Program-made: the position numbers and the translations under genes
NCBI RefSeq assembly: GCF_003269035.1
Contig: NZ_QLTK01000047.1
Span: 1-39,407 of the forward strand
Source of the DNA: Paraburkholderia bryophila
Lineage (GTDB): Bacteria; Pseudomonadota; Gammaproteobacteria; Burkholderiales; Burkholderiaceae
Reading direction: 5' to 3'
DNA length: 39,407 nucleotides
Shown here: piece after piece, positions 1 through 8,475 of the stretch
How positions within the stretch are numbered: position 1 is the first letter of the stretch
Layout of the letters: each line of letters opens with the position of its first letter
Notes under the pieces: model-generated
What the model was told of the DNA's origin: nothing
The model's input: only the letters and a program-made list of their open reading frames with translations
Database searches by the model: none

Positions 1-26
1 TCTTCACCTTCTATGAATCGCTTCAT
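1..26 (-). CDS. IS1182-like transposase, N-terminal fragment (left copy)
   Basis: Only the first eight codons plus two bases are present; the gene runs off the left edge. The start is the ATG whose complement occupies 24-26, followed by codons for MKRFIEGE. The identity rests on recall of the conserved IS1182-family opening (MKRFIEGEDR...) and on the matching copy at the right edge. The family is DDE transposases. The fragment is too short to judge whether the enzyme is intact. Confidence 0.6.
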
Positions 27-94
27 CCGGTCACCCATGCTGAATGAGTTAATCCAGTTTAGGCGATCAGCGCGTTTTCACACAAGCTCGACCC
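1..94 (-). mobile_element. Insertion sequence end, left copy (IS1182-like), partial
   Basis: These 94 bases are the exact reverse complement of positions 39313-39406. Read on the minus strand they give a leader of about 68 bases and then an ATG opening a frame that begins MKRFIEGE. I recognise this as the N-terminus of IS1182-family transposases. The shared sequence stops abruptly at 94/95, which I take as the outer tip of the element. The rest of the element lies beyond the window, so the other terminal repeat and any target duplication cannot be seen. Confidence 0.75.
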
Positions 95-463
95 TTAAGG
101 CCGGGAAAACACATTGACGAGATTCCCATCCGGGTCGCGCAACAGGAGCGAGCGATTTCCCCACGGCATCAACGTCGTCGGCATGACGACGGATGTGCCC
201 AACGCGTTCATCCGGTCGAACACGGCGTCGACGTCCGTCACTTCGAACTCCAGGATCGCCGACCGATTCGCGGCCGCAATGGCCGCCCCGACATTAAAGC
301 GCTGGATCAACTGCTCGGACGAAATCGCAAGCGCCGCGCTTTCGAATCGTATTTCGGCAAAGCCTTCGGCCGGCCGCGCGGCCTCGATACCGGAAAGCCT
401 TTGGTAAAACTCGACCATTTCTTCGAGATTCCGGGTGACAACGCGAACAGAGGCGAACTTCAT
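95..463 (-). CDS. VOC-superfamily protein (glyoxalase/bleomycin-resistance fold)
   Basis: A 122-residue single-module vicinal-oxygen-chelate protein. It opens with the beta-strand MKFASVRVVTRNLEEMVEFY and ends with the typical RDPDGNLVNVFS strand pair. Family members bind a metal and act as lyases, dioxygenases or drug-binding proteins; the substrate here is not evident. The start ATG (complement at 461-463) is preceded by GGAG at 6 bases. It lies 32 bp downstream of the WYL regulator on the same strand, so the two are probably one operon in which the regulator responds to a compound the VOC protein handles. The stop codon touches the tip of the insertion sequence at 94/95. The length is normal for the family, so the gene is probably complete, but the last residues could be altered by the insertion. 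Confidence 0.85.
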   Translation of the reverse strand: MKFASVRVVTRNLEEMVEFYQRLSGIEAARPAEGFAEIRFESAALAISSEQLIQRFNVGAAIAAANRSAILEFEVTDVDAVFDRMNALGTSVVMPTTLMPWGNRSLLLRDPDGNLVNVFSRP

Positions 464-495
464 GGTGAGCTCCTGACTGGAAAAGGAGACTCAGC

Positions 496-1218
496 TTAAT
501 GACTGTCACTGTCAGATTCTGGCAGTATGGTGCGGCTCGCCGCATCGTTGGCCTTGCGCCACTCGCGAAGCAGCGTCGATCGTCTTTTCGGGTAACGTTC
601 CTCGAGCTTCTCGACGGCCGAGATCCGGTCCGAGCGGAAATTCCTAAAGTCGGCCCGAAGCTCGCACCAGGCCATCAGTACCCGCGCCTGATCGAAATAG
701 ACCAGAGCAAAGGGCCAAACTACACGCTGTGAATGAATGCCGCTGCCGTCCACATAAGTGATATTGAGCTTGTGCTCTGCCCGGACTGCGGCCCGTAGGA
801 GATCGGTGGCAACCTCCTGAGCAGGTCTTTTCAGCGGTGCGCCCACCAGCAGCGACGATTCTTCCAACTCGCGACGCAGTTCCGTGGGCAGCACGGCGGC
901 GACCTTCGCCAGCGTGCCCAGCGCGCCGGCCGACAGCGTCCTGTCGCAGCGATCCGCGACCCAGCGCATGCCGAGCACCAGCGCGTCGAGCTCCTCCGAG
1001 CTGAACATCATGGGCGGCAGCATGAAACCGGGTTTCATCACATAACCCACGCCCGGTTCCCCTTCGATCATGGCGCCTTGCGCCTGCAAACTGGCGATGT
1101 CCCGGTACAGCGTGCGAATGCTCACACCGAGTTCATCGGCCAATACCTGAGCACTCACGGGGCGTCGATAACGCCGTAACAGTTGCAGAAGATGAAGGAG
1201 GCGTTCGGAGCGGCTCAT
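496..1218 (-). CDS. YafY-type HTH/WYL-domain transcriptional regulator
   Basis: 240 residues. The N-terminal DeoR-like helix-turn-helix lies at about residues 1-60 (RSERLLHLLQLLRRYRRP, then VSIRTLYRDIASL as recognition helix). A WYL ligand-sensing domain follows at about 130-215 (LNITYVDGSG ... RVVWPFALVYFDQARVLMAWCELR). I chose the ATG at 1218 because it begins directly at the conserved helix-turn-helix and has AGGA about 8 bases upstream. The frame stays open for another 113 codons upstream, but that translation is low-complexity and arginine-rich. The gene heads a likely two-gene operon with the VOC gene and is divergent from the ankyrin gene. WYL regulators usually control a neighbouring gene, so the VOC gene is the best candidate target. 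Confidence 0.9.
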   Translation of the reverse strand: MSRSERLLHLLQLLRRYRRPVSAQVLADELGVSIRTLYRDIASLQAQGAMIEGEPGVGYVMKPGFMLPPMMFSSEELDALVLGMRWVADRCDRTLSAGALGTLAKVAAVLPTELRRELEESSLLVGAPLKRPAQEVATDLLRAAVRAEHKLNITYVDGSGIHSQRVVWPFALVYFDQARVLMAWCELRADFRNFRSDRISAVEKLEERYPKRRSTLLREWRKANDAASRTILPESDSDSH

Positions 1219-1531
1219 ACGTTGATCCTGATATCGACACACAAAGAGATCGACGCCACGACCGGTTGCGGCGAACCAGATGCAATCGGCGTCGTTCATG
1301 CAGATCGCCGATTGTTGACGATCCCTGCCGCGCTGTCGAACCTGCCGGTCTGGCCGAACACGACATTGACGCTGCCGCACCCCATCGCATAGCATCCCGT
1401 TTAGCGGTGCAGGCCGCTTCCGGGTCCGCGGAAAGGGTTGAACCCACCTGTAGGAGCGCTTCACCTGGCTCACCATCCTTTGTGCTGGCGGTATTGCGGA
1501 CCTTCGGCCATCAAATGCACGAGGATCCGTC
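1219..1531. other. Divergent intergenic region, no gene seen
   Basis: 313 bp separate the WYL regulator (leftward) from the ankyrin gene (rightward). Several frames stay open here because of the GC content, but none has a ribosome-binding site or a recognisable product. Promoters for both genes should lie here; I could not identify convincing -35/-10 pairs or an operator. Confidence 0.5.
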
Positions 1532-3199
1532 ATGAACACGCTGCCTCCCAAGGCCAATCTCGACCATTTGAAGAAGCAGGCGAAAGAACTGTTGCGGCTC
1601 TACCGCAACGGTGACGCTGCCGCGATCGCACGCTTCGTCCTTCATCTTCCCGCCGCCGCGCGCCGCGCCGAGAACGAAGTGCTGGCGCTTCAACTTCGCC
1701 TGCACGATGCGCAGTCGTGTATCGCACGCGAGTACGGTTTTTCTTCCTGGGCGGATCTTGCCGCGTATGTCGAAGCCAGCGCTTTCGCGCATCAAGAACA
1801 GGCGGTGTTGTTACGCCGCTGGCTGAGCCTCGCCTATGGCGGCGACGTGACCGGCAGCTACGACGCGGCGCGGCCGCGCGTTGCCGCCCAACTGTTACGG
1901 GAACACGCCGAGCTTCTCGCGAGCGACCCCTACGCGGCCTGCGCAATGGGACGTCTCGACGTGATCTCGCGAACCGCGAGCGCCGACCCGGCTTGGGTCA
2001 ACCGCGCGGGCGGCGCGCTCAAACTTCCGCCGCTCGTCGCGGTGACCCACTCATGCCTGGGACGGCTGCCGGAGTTCGCCGCAGCGCTTCGCGAATGCGC
2101 CCGGTATCTGCTTCGGGCCGGGGCGAATCCAAACCTGCGCGTCGGCAATCGCTTGCCACCGGCTTCCCTCGCAACGCCTGACGACACGGAGCCCCTGTCC
2201 GCCCTCTACGGCGCGGCTGGCGTTCTCCACGATCCGGTTCTCACCGACATGCTGCTCACGGCGGGCGCCGATCCCAACGACGGTGAATCGCTCTATCACT
2301 CGCTGGAAAACCCCGCCTGCACGCGGCTGCTGCTCGAGCATGGCGCGCGCGTCGCCGGCACGAATGCCGTGTGGCGCGCGCTCGACATGCCGGAACCGGC
2401 CGCGCTCGAACTGCTGCTGGCTCATGGCGGCGACGCCAACGAGCCGGCCGGACCGGGCGTCACGCACACCTGGCGAACGCCGCTGCTGCGCGCGATCGCG
2501 CTGCGCCGCTCACGCGGCCATATTGCCGCGTTGCTGGCGGCCGGCGCCGATGCGACCGCGCAAACGGGCGACGGCATCAGCGCTTACCGACTCGCAACGC
2601 GAGTGGGACTACCGGAAGTCACGGAGCTACTGCGCGCACGGGGCGTGGAAGAAGACCTTTCCGCGGATGACGACTTCATCGCGGCGTGTGGTCGCGCCGA
2701 CGCGATCGAGGCGCGCCGGATTCAGGCACGCCATCCGACGCTGCCTGGCTCGCTGCCGGACAACCAGTTCAGGTTAATGCCCGACGCCGCGGCATGGGGA
2801 TCGAGCGCCGCGGTCGAGGTCATGGTCGAACTCGGCTGGCCGATCGCCGCGCGCGGGGGAGACTGGGACGCGACGGCGCTTAACCACGCCGTCTTTCGTG
2901 GCGACGCCGCGCTGACCGCCTTTCTGCTCGCGCATGGAGCGAGCTGGCGTGAGCGCCACGGCTATGGCGACGACGTGCTCGGCACACTGTCCTGGGCGTC
3001 GCTCGGCGAGCCGGGCGGATCGGAAAATCCTGATTGGACCGGCTGCGCTCGCGCACTGAAGGCTCATGGCCTTCCTCCGGTGGAGCGGGATCCGGCGGAG
3101 CCGGAGCGGGTCATCATCGAAGGTCGGGTCAGGCGGTTTTCCGAGGCGGTAACCGAAGTGTTGCTGGGTGACGGCGGCGCGGCCCTTGAGACGAGCTGA
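1532..3199 (+). CDS. Ankyrin-repeat protein
   Basis: 555 residues, probably cytoplasmic (no signal peptide or membrane segment seen). Residues 1-80 form a conserved leader found ahead of ankyrin repeats in many proteobacterial proteins (NLDHLKKQAKELLRLYR ... DAQSCIAREYGFSSWADL). From about residue 185 on, ankyrin-type helices recur, marked by LLRAGANPN, LLTAGADPN, LLEHGARV, LLAHGGDAN, LLAAGADA and FLLAHGAS. Ankyrin repeats bind other proteins; no catalytic domain was recognised. The ATG at 1532 has GAGGAT 5 bases upstream. The gene is convergent with the lectin gene and separated from it by a strong stem-loop. Partner and process are unknown. Confidence 0.88.
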   Translation: MNTLPPKANLDHLKKQAKELLRLYRNGDAAAIARFVLHLPAAARRAENEVLALQLRLHDAQSCIAREYGFSSWADLAAYVEASAFAHQEQAVLLRRWLSLAYGGDVTGSYDAARPRVAAQLLREHAELLASDPYAACAMGRLDVISRTASADPAWVNRAGGALKLPPLVAVTHSCLGRLPEFAAALRECARYLLRAGANPNLRVGNRLPPASLATPDDTEPLSALYGAAGVLHDPVLTDMLLTAGADPNDGESLYHSLENPACTRLLLEHGARVAGTNAVWRALDMPEPAALELLLAHGGDANEPAGPGVTHTWRTPLLRAIALRRSRGHIAALLAAGADATAQTGDGISAYRLATRVGLPEVTELLRARGVEEDLSADDDFIAACGRADAIEARRIQARHPTLPGSLPDNQFRLMPDAAAWGSSAAVEVMVELGWPIAARGGDWDATALNHAVFRGDAALTAFLLAHGASWRERHGYGDDVLGTLSWASLGEPGGSENPDWTGCARALKAHGLPPVERDPAEPERVIIEGRVRRFSEAVTEVLLGDGGAALETS

Positions 3200-3255
3200 C
3201 GCGCATCGTGCGTTGCCAGGCGCGCGGCAGCCATCGCCATCGTGCAAAACGGCGA

Positions 3256-3285
3256 CGCTGACGATGCTGCGAAGCATCGTCGGCG
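3256..3285. terminator. Bidirectional terminator between ankyrin and lectin genes
   Basis: A perfect 9-bp stem (GACGATGCT / AGCATCGTC, 3260-3268 with 3273-3281) has a GCGA tetraloop and extends outward by four more pairs, one a G-T wobble. A short T run follows on the right (about 3291) and, read leftward, a TTTT run follows on the minus strand at about 3250. It sits between two convergent stop codons, so it probably ends both transcripts. Confidence 0.7.
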
Positions 3286-3313
3286 CCGCGTTTCGTCACG
3301 ACCGCTGCGCGGC

Positions 3314-3658
3314 TTAGCCGATCGGCCAGTTGAGCACGGCGATGCCGTCGTTGTAGTCGCCGTCGCTCCCGTCCTCCGAGCCGACCAGCGCGAAGTTCAG
3401 TTTGTTCGCGAGCGTTGTCTGAACCGACACGAGGTCCGACTGCCGGCCGTTGACCGACACCTTGATCTGAACGGCGCCGTGGCCCGAATTGAGCACTTGC
3501 GTGCCGATGACTTTGTTGTCGGTGCTTTGACCGTTGAACGTAGCGCGGACCTCGTTGTCGACGAAGACCTGGATTGCCTGAACACCCGCCGAATTAGCGA
3601 AACCCGTCACACCAAAACGGATGTTGGGAGGAAGGTTGAATACGCCTTGTTGAGCCAT
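3314..3658 (-). CDS. LecB/PA-IIL-type calcium-dependent fucose/mannose-binding lectin
   Basis: 114 residues, closely matching Pseudomonas aeruginosa LecB end to end. It opens MAQQGVFNLPPNIRFGV and ends DYNDGIAVLNWPIG. These lectins are soluble tetramers that bind monosaccharides through two Ca2+ ions. The acidic calcium loop is intact (EDGSDGDYND), as is the C-terminal glycine that completes the neighbouring subunit's site. Numbered without Met1, the specificity loop reads N21-S22-A23-G24. LecB has S-S-G, and Ser22 is associated with fucose preference. Relative to LecB the protein is one residue shorter after NSG. The ATG at 3658 has GGAG 6 bases upstream; upstream in-frame codons show no homology. 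No secretion signal is visible, as is usual for this family. The 292 bp upstream shows no clear promoter or lux-box. Confidence 0.95.
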   Translation of the reverse strand: MAQQGVFNLPPNIRFGVTGFANSAGVQAIQVFVDNEVRATFNGQSTDNKVIGTQVLNSGHGAVQIKVSVNGRQSDLVSVQTTLANKLNFALVGSEDGSDGDYNDGIAVLNWPIG

Positions 3659-3950
3659 GTGCTTCTCCAGGAAAGGGAGCGTTTTCCACATTGCGCGAGC
3701 CGGCAATTGAAGCGTTAAAGCAGGCTCGAACGGGCGCGCGGATCGAAGACCGTCACAGCGTAAAGATCGCGGAATCACGCTGTCGCCGACGTAATGTAGA
3801 CACCTTGCCTGGGGCACGGAGCTATCAAGGTGAGCAGGTCCACGGCACTGCCGCATTGCCGGGATTCCTGCGGATGCAGCCGAAGCGGGCATTGAAGATG
3901 CTTGCGAATGCGGGCCGGTTTGTCAGCCCGCGGCATGTCAGCACAACACG

Positions 3951-4346
3951 TCAGCCCGGTTTGTCCCTGCCGGGCGGCGCCTGTCGGTGAGACGCGTGGT
4001 CGGCGATCAGCCGTCGCATGGTGGCGAGCAACAGGGGCCCCTCGACCGGCTTGCGCAGAAAACCGTCATAGCTGACGAAGGCGGGCGGACTGGGCTCGCC
4101 GGAAACGAGGATAAACGCGACGTCGGGTAGGTTCGGCAGCGTGCGCAGCCGGTGACACAGTTCGCTACCCGACATGACCGGCATGCGCCAGTCGGCCACC
4201 ACGATATCGACGGGGCACTCGACGAACTGGGCCAACGCCAACTGGCCGTTGCTCGCCACCGTTACTTCGTATCCGTCAGCGGCGCAGCAGGCGCTCCAGG
4301 CTGCCAACGCTTCCAGATCGTCATCCACCAGCAGAACACTTGCCAT
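3951..4346 (-). CDS. Stand-alone response-regulator receiver protein
   Basis: 131 residues containing one CheY-like receiver and no output domain. The acidic pocket is D8-D9-D10, the phospho-acceptor is D52 (DIVVADWRMP), the switch residue is S82 (FILVSGEP), and the conserved lysine is K99 (FLRKPV). It would receive phosphate from a histidine kinase and act by protein contact. No kinase gene is adjacent. A short C-terminal tail rich in Arg/Pro follows the domain. It lies 292 bp upstream of the lectin gene on the same strand, so co-transcription is uncertain. The start ATG at 4346 has only a purine-rich GAGAAGAG stretch upstream. Confidence 0.92.
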   Translation of the reverse strand: MASVLLVDDDLEALAAWSACCAADGYEVTVASNGQLALAQFVECPVDIVVADWRMPVMSGSELCHRLRTLPNLPDVAFILVSGEPSPPAFVSYDGFLRKPVEGPLLLATMRRLIADHASHRQAPPGRDKPG

Positions 4347-4606
4347 ACCGAACTCTTCTCCACCGCTGACCTCCTATTGGTCAGTTTTAAGCGCGGGAAG
4401 TTCGGCTTCGCGGACAATCGACATCGCCAATTTTCAGGCGGCAGCATAGTCACGGAGGCATCCTCGAAAAAGATCGTTCCAATCATATAAATTCATTTTT
4501 CTAGATGGGTTGCCATGCGTATGCTTCAGGTATTGGGAACACCACGGGCGGACGGCTTCGACCGACACGCCGCCCGCGCTTCCCGGCAATCCCGAGGAAA
4601 CACACC

Positions 4607-5866
4607 ATGTCCATTCCCGCCAACGCCCTCAACGCAGCGCCGCTGCAGTCGGAACCCCATAGTTACGCGGCCCGCAACAGCGCCTACTGGCAACGCAATC
4701 TGGTGGTCTGCGTGTTCGGCTCGTTCACGACGCTGGTGAGCTTGAGCATGCTGCTGCCGTTTCTGCCGTTGTACGTCGAGCAGCTCGGCGTTCATGCGCC
4801 GGGCGCGATCGTCCAGTGGTCGGGGGTGGCATTCGGCGCGACGTTTTTCGGCACCGCCATCACCGCGCCGCTCTGGGGACGTCTCGCCGGTCGCTATGGC
4901 CGCAAGCCGATGCTCGTGCGCGCGGCGATCGGCATGGCGGTCGTGATGTCGCTGATCGGCCTCGCCCACAACGTGACCGAGCTCGTCGTGTTGCGTCTCG
5001 CGGCGGGGCTGATCGGCGGCTACGCGTCGGCGTCGATCGTCATGATCGGAACCCAGGTGCCGCGCGAGCGCGCCGGTTGGGCGCTTGGCGTACTGTCGAC
5101 CGGCGCATTGGCCGGCAATCTGATCGGGCCGCTGGTGGGTGGCTTTCTGCCGACTTGGGTGGGGATTCGCGGCACGTTCTTCGTGGGCGGCGCGATGATC
5201 GCCGTGGCGGCCGTCGCGACGATCCTGCTGGTGCGCGAGAATTTCAACAGCGCCGTCGACGCAAAAGCAAAAGCGGCGGTGAAAGAGCCGGCGGGTGTGA
5301 GGCCGAATCGCGCGGTGATTCCCGCGTTGCTCGTCACGGCGATGATGGTCCTGCTCGCCAACATGTCGATCGAACCGATCATCACCGTGTACATAGGCGG
5401 ATTGGGCGTGCCGCATGCGCATCTCGCGCGCGTGGCGGGCATCGTGATGGCGTGCTCGGCATTCGGCAGCATGCTGACCGCGCCGCGGCTCGGCGCGCTC
5501 GCGGACCGGGTCGGCAGCTGGAACGTGATTATCGGCTGCCTGATCGCCACGGCGCTGGCGATGTTGCCGCAAGCGTTCGTCACGCACTGGTGGCAATTGG
5601 CCGCGCTGCGTGGCGTCATGGGTATGACGATTGCCGGCCTGTTGCCTTCGATCGCGAAACTGGTGCGCCATTCGGTCGATGAACAAAGTTCCGGCACGAC
5701 CTTGGGCTATCTGCAATCGGCCCAATTCACGGGGCAAGTCGTCGGGCCGCTGATTGGCGGCAGTATTGGCGCGCACATCGGCCTGCAACCGGTATTTTTC
5801 GTGACCGCTGCGCTGCTCGTTCTGTGTGCGGGCCTCAATCAGTGGATGCGCAGCCGGGCCGCATGA
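4607..5866 (+). CDS. MdtG-like MFS (DHA1) multidrug exporter
   Basis: 419 residues with about 12 hydrophobic segments; inner-membrane proton-driven exporter. The N-half closely resembles E. coli MdtG: YWQRNLVV..., LLPFLPLYVEQLGV, then motif A as GRLAGRYGRKPML, and IGTQVPRERAGWALG with LSTGALAGNLIGPL (motif C region). The likely substrates are hydrophobic drugs, by family analogy only. I chose the ATG at 4607 (GAGG 9 bases upstream) rather than the frame's opening at 4505, since the extra 34 residues are arginine-rich and unlike the family. It is divergent from the receiver gene, with 260 bp between them. The SDR gene follows after 63 bp and may be co-transcribed. Confidence 0.9.
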   Translation: MSIPANALNAAPLQSEPHSYAARNSAYWQRNLVVCVFGSFTTLVSLSMLLPFLPLYVEQLGVHAPGAIVQWSGVAFGATFFGTAITAPLWGRLAGRYGRKPMLVRAAIGMAVVMSLIGLAHNVTELVVLRLAAGLIGGYASASIVMIGTQVPRERAGWALGVLSTGALAGNLIGPLVGGFLPTWVGIRGTFFVGGAMIAVAAVATILLVRENFNSAVDAKAKAAVKEPAGVRPNRAVIPALLVTAMMVLLANMSIEPIITVYIGGLGVPHAHLARVAGIVMACSAFGSMLTAPRLGALADRVGSWNVIIGCLIATALAMLPQAFVTHWWQLAALRGVMGMTIAGLLPSIAKLVRHSVDEQSSGTTLGYLQSAQFTGQVVGPLIGGSIGAHIGLQPVFFVTAALLVLCAGLNQWMRSRAA

Positions 5867-5929
5867 TGTGAGAGGATAGCCGGCTTGTTGATGCACGCGA
5901 AAAGCTCTAATACCAACCACCGGATCTCC

Positions 5930-6673
5930 ATGAAAACGCCCCGCCCCGTTGCGCTTGTCACCGGCTCGACCTCAGGTATCGGCGCTGCCGTTGCCCGACG
6001 GCTTTCGCACGACGGCTTCTCCGTCGTCGTGCATTCGCGCAGTTCTGCCGAGGTGGGACAGGCCCTCGCAAACGAGCTTGAATCCGCCATCTACGTTCAG
6101 GCCGATCTGGCTGACGACGCCGACCGCGTGCGACTCGTCCGGCAAGCCATCGACGCCTGGGGGCAGCTCGACGTGCTGGTGAACAACGCGGGAATCAGCC
6201 GCGTGATTCCGCACGCGGACCTGGCCGCCGCGACGCCCGCCGTCTGGCAGGAATTGCATGAGGTCAATGTCGTGGCGCCGTTCCGGCTGGTGGCCGAGGC
6301 GGAGTCGGCATTGCGCGCGGCGGCTCGGCGCGGTCGCGCCGGCTGCGTGGTGAACGTGAGTTCTCATGCCGGCGTACGTCCCAAGGGAGCCTCGATTCCG
6401 TATGCCGCGAGCAAGGCCGCGTTGAACCACATGACCCGCCTGCTCGCGCTGTCGCTGGGCCCGGAGATTCGCGTGAACGCGGTCGCGTCGGGCCTCGTCG
6501 ATACGCCGCTGACGGCCGACTGGACGCAGGCGCAACAACTCTGGAAGGAACGTTCGCCGATGCGTCGAGCGGCCAGCCCCGACGACATCGCCCAAGCCGT
6601 TGCCATGCTGGTGGCGTCGGACTACCTGACGGGCGAGATTTTGCTCTCCGACGGCGGATTGAATCTCACCTAG
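5930..6673 (+). CDS. SDR-family (FabG-like) NAD(P)-dependent oxidoreductase
   Basis: 247 residues, the classical short-chain dehydrogenase length. The cofactor motif TGSTSGIG is at about residues 10-17, NNAG at about 85, the catalytic serine in VNVSSHAG, and Tyr/Lys in YAASKAA. The C-terminal LSDGG is typical. HSRSS after the second strand suggests an NADP-type pocket, but this is weak. The substrate is unknown. The ATG at 5930 starts exactly at the Rossmann strand with a weak CGGA site; TTG/ATG codons at 5885-5891 would add a non-homologous leader. It follows the MFS gene by 63 bp. Confidence 0.9.
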   Translation: MKTPRPVALVTGSTSGIGAAVARRLSHDGFSVVVHSRSSAEVGQALANELESAIYVQADLADDADRVRLVRQAIDAWGQLDVLVNNAGISRVIPHADLAAATPAVWQELHEVNVVAPFRLVAEAESALRAAARRGRAGCVVNVSSHAGVRPKGASIPYAASKAALNHMTRLLALSLGPEIRVNAVASGLVDTPLTADWTQAQQLWKERSPMRRAASPDDIAQAVAMLVASDYLTGEILLSDGGLNLT

Positions 6674-6886
6674 CAAGTTTTAAAGCACGGTTTCAGAAAG
6701 CTTGCCGCTCACGAGCGATAGCGCGAAACAGGCCGTTTTTTCAGGTATTTCCTGACTCAGGTTATGCGCGGTGATGCCGTTATACAGCGACAACCCTCTG
6801 CCGGTCCGCGCATTCCGCACGACGCCCGCGAGGTTGCGCTGGGCGCAGGATATGACCTTGCGCTAGCAGGCGACGGAGAAAACGGC

Positions 6887-8443
6887 GTGAACCGACTGAG
6901 CTTGAATACGAAATTGTGGCTGGCCTTGCTGATCACGTGGCTGGGTCTGCTCCTGCTGGGCGGTTGGGCGGCGTGGCAATCGCGCGCGACCATGCTGTCG
7001 GACCGTAAGGCGGCGGTGCAGAACGTCGTCGAATCCGCGTATGGCATCGTGGCCGATTACGCGAGGCTTGTCGATCAGCACGAACTCACGCTGGACCAGG
7101 CGAAGCAGCAGGCCATGGCGCGCCTGGCGGCGATGCGCTATCCGGGCAACGGCTACATGATCATCACGACGGCGACGCCGGTCGTCATCATGCATCCGAC
7201 GCTTGCGGATCTGCGCAACAAGGACGTCTCGCATTACGCGGATACCGACGGCAAGCTGCTGTTTGTCGACATGGTCAAGCTCGCCCAGACGCAGGGGCAA
7301 GGTTTCGTCGACTATATGGCGCGGCTGCCGGGTAAAACGGAGCACGTGCCGAAGATCAGCTTCGTCAAACGCTTCGAGCCGTGGGACTGGTATCTGATTT
7401 CAGGCGTCTACGTGGACGACATCAACACGGCGTTCCGCAATGCGCTGCTGGGTTATCTGCTCACCATTCTCGTGACGGGCAGCTTCAGCACGATCGCGCT
7501 GGTGCTGATCATTCGCAATGTGAAGCGCAGTCTTGGCGGTGAACCGGCCTACGCGGCGCAGGTGGCGGAAACCATCGCCGACGGCGATCTGTCTCGCACG
7601 GTGTCGCTCGGCAAGGAAGATCAGCAGAGCATGCTGTTCGCGATGCAGCGCATGCAACACCGTCTCGCCGATACGATCCGACGGATTCGCGGCGGCACCG
7701 AAACGATCACGGTCGCCGCCGAGGAAATCGCGGCCGGCAATCTCGACCTGTCGGCGCGTACGGAACAGCAGGCCTCTTCGCTCGGCGAAACCGCGGCCAG
7801 CATGGAGCAACTCACCGCAACCGTGAAGCAGAACGCCGACAATGCCGTGCAGGCCAACCAGATGGCGCGCAATGCGTCGAAGCTGGCCGGCGACGGCGGT
7901 CATGTCGTGCAGGAGGTCGTCGCGAACATGCAGAACATCGCGAACAGTTCGGCGCGTGTGGTCGACATCATCGCGGTGATCGAAAGCATCGCATTTCAGA
8001 CCAATATTCTTGCGTTGAATGCGGCCGTCGAGGCGGCGCGCGCGGGCGAGGAAGGGCGCGGTTTCGCGGTGGTGGCGGGCGAGGTGCGCAATCTCGCGCG
8101 CCGCAGTTCAGACGCGGCGAAAGAGATCAAGAGCCTGATCGAGGACTCGGTGGAACGCGTCAACGACGGCAAGGCGCTCGTCGAGAAAGCGGGCGGCACG
8201 ATGCATTCGCTGGTCGATGCCGTGAAGCGCGTGACCGATATCATCAGCGAAATTTCGGCGGCGTCTGAAGAGCAGAGCCGCGGCATCGAGCAGGTCAACG
8301 TGGCGATTGCGCAGATGGACGAGACGACCCAGCAGAATGCCGCGATGGTCGAACAGGCCGCCGCCGCGCAGTCGATGCAGGAACAGGCGCAGATGCTGCG
8401 CGACGTGGTCAACGTATTCCGCCTGCAAGGCGCGCCGGCGTGA
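6887..8443 (+). CDS. Methyl-accepting chemotaxis protein, single-Cache sensor
   Basis: 518 residues. It has an N-terminal membrane segment (about 8-30), a periplasmic single-Cache domain (about 35-185; GNGYMIITTATPVVIMHPT ... WDWYLISGVYVDDI), a second membrane segment (about 190-212), HAMP (about 212-265) and the cytoplasmic signalling hairpin with the conserved tip FQTNILALNAAVEAARAGEEG. It senses a small periplasmic ligand and controls CheA at the receptor array. There is no C-terminal CheR-docking pentapeptide. I chose GTG at 6887 (GGAG, 8-base spacing), since translation upstream is unlike a receptor. A transposed or degenerate sigma-28 box was looked for upstream and not found. Confidence 0.92.
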   Translation: MNRLSLNTKLWLALLITWLGLLLLGGWAAWQSRATMLSDRKAAVQNVVESAYGIVADYARLVDQHELTLDQAKQQAMARLAAMRYPGNGYMIITTATPVVIMHPTLADLRNKDVSHYADTDGKLLFVDMVKLAQTQGQGFVDYMARLPGKTEHVPKISFVKRFEPWDWYLISGVYVDDINTAFRNALLGYLLTILVTGSFSTIALVLIIRNVKRSLGGEPAYAAQVAETIADGDLSRTVSLGKEDQQSMLFAMQRMQHRLADTIRRIRGGTETITVAAEEIAAGNLDLSARTEQQASSLGETAASMEQLTATVKQNADNAVQANQMARNASKLAGDGGHVVQEVVANMQNIANSSARVVDIIAVIESIAFQTNILALNAAVEAARAGEEGRGFAVVAGEVRNLARRSSDAAKEIKSLIEDSVERVNDGKALVEKAGGTMHSLVDAVKRVTDIISEISAASEEQSRGIEQVNVAIAQMDETTQQNAAMVEQAAAAQSMQEQAQMLRDVVNVFRLQGAPA

Positions 8444-8475
8444 ATCCCTAACCGATGATGGCCGGCCGCGGCTTG

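Noticed and set aside
1219..1531. N-terminal extension of the WYL regulator to 1557
   Set aside because: The added 113 codons are Arg-rich and overlap the ankyrin start; a good ribosome-binding site precedes the ATG at 1218.
3659..3950. Quorum-sensing (lux-box) control of the lectin gene
   Set aside because: Searched for a CTG-N10-CAG-type palindrome upstream; none convincing was found.
4366..4384. Inverted repeat CTGACC / GGTCAG followed by TTTT in the leader of the receiver gene
   Set aside because: It could be an attenuator or terminator, but no gene ends upstream on the plus strand and the stem is only six pairs. The GGAGG in the loop is too far from the ATG to serve it.
4526..5920. Long minus-strand open frame opposite the MFS gene
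   Set aside because: Low-complexity Arg/His composition; the plus-strand gene is a clear transporter.
6670..6886. Possible sigma-28 promoter for the first chemoreceptor (TAAAGCAC ... GCCGCTCA)
   Set aside because: The two elements fit the consensus poorly and the spacing is wrong.
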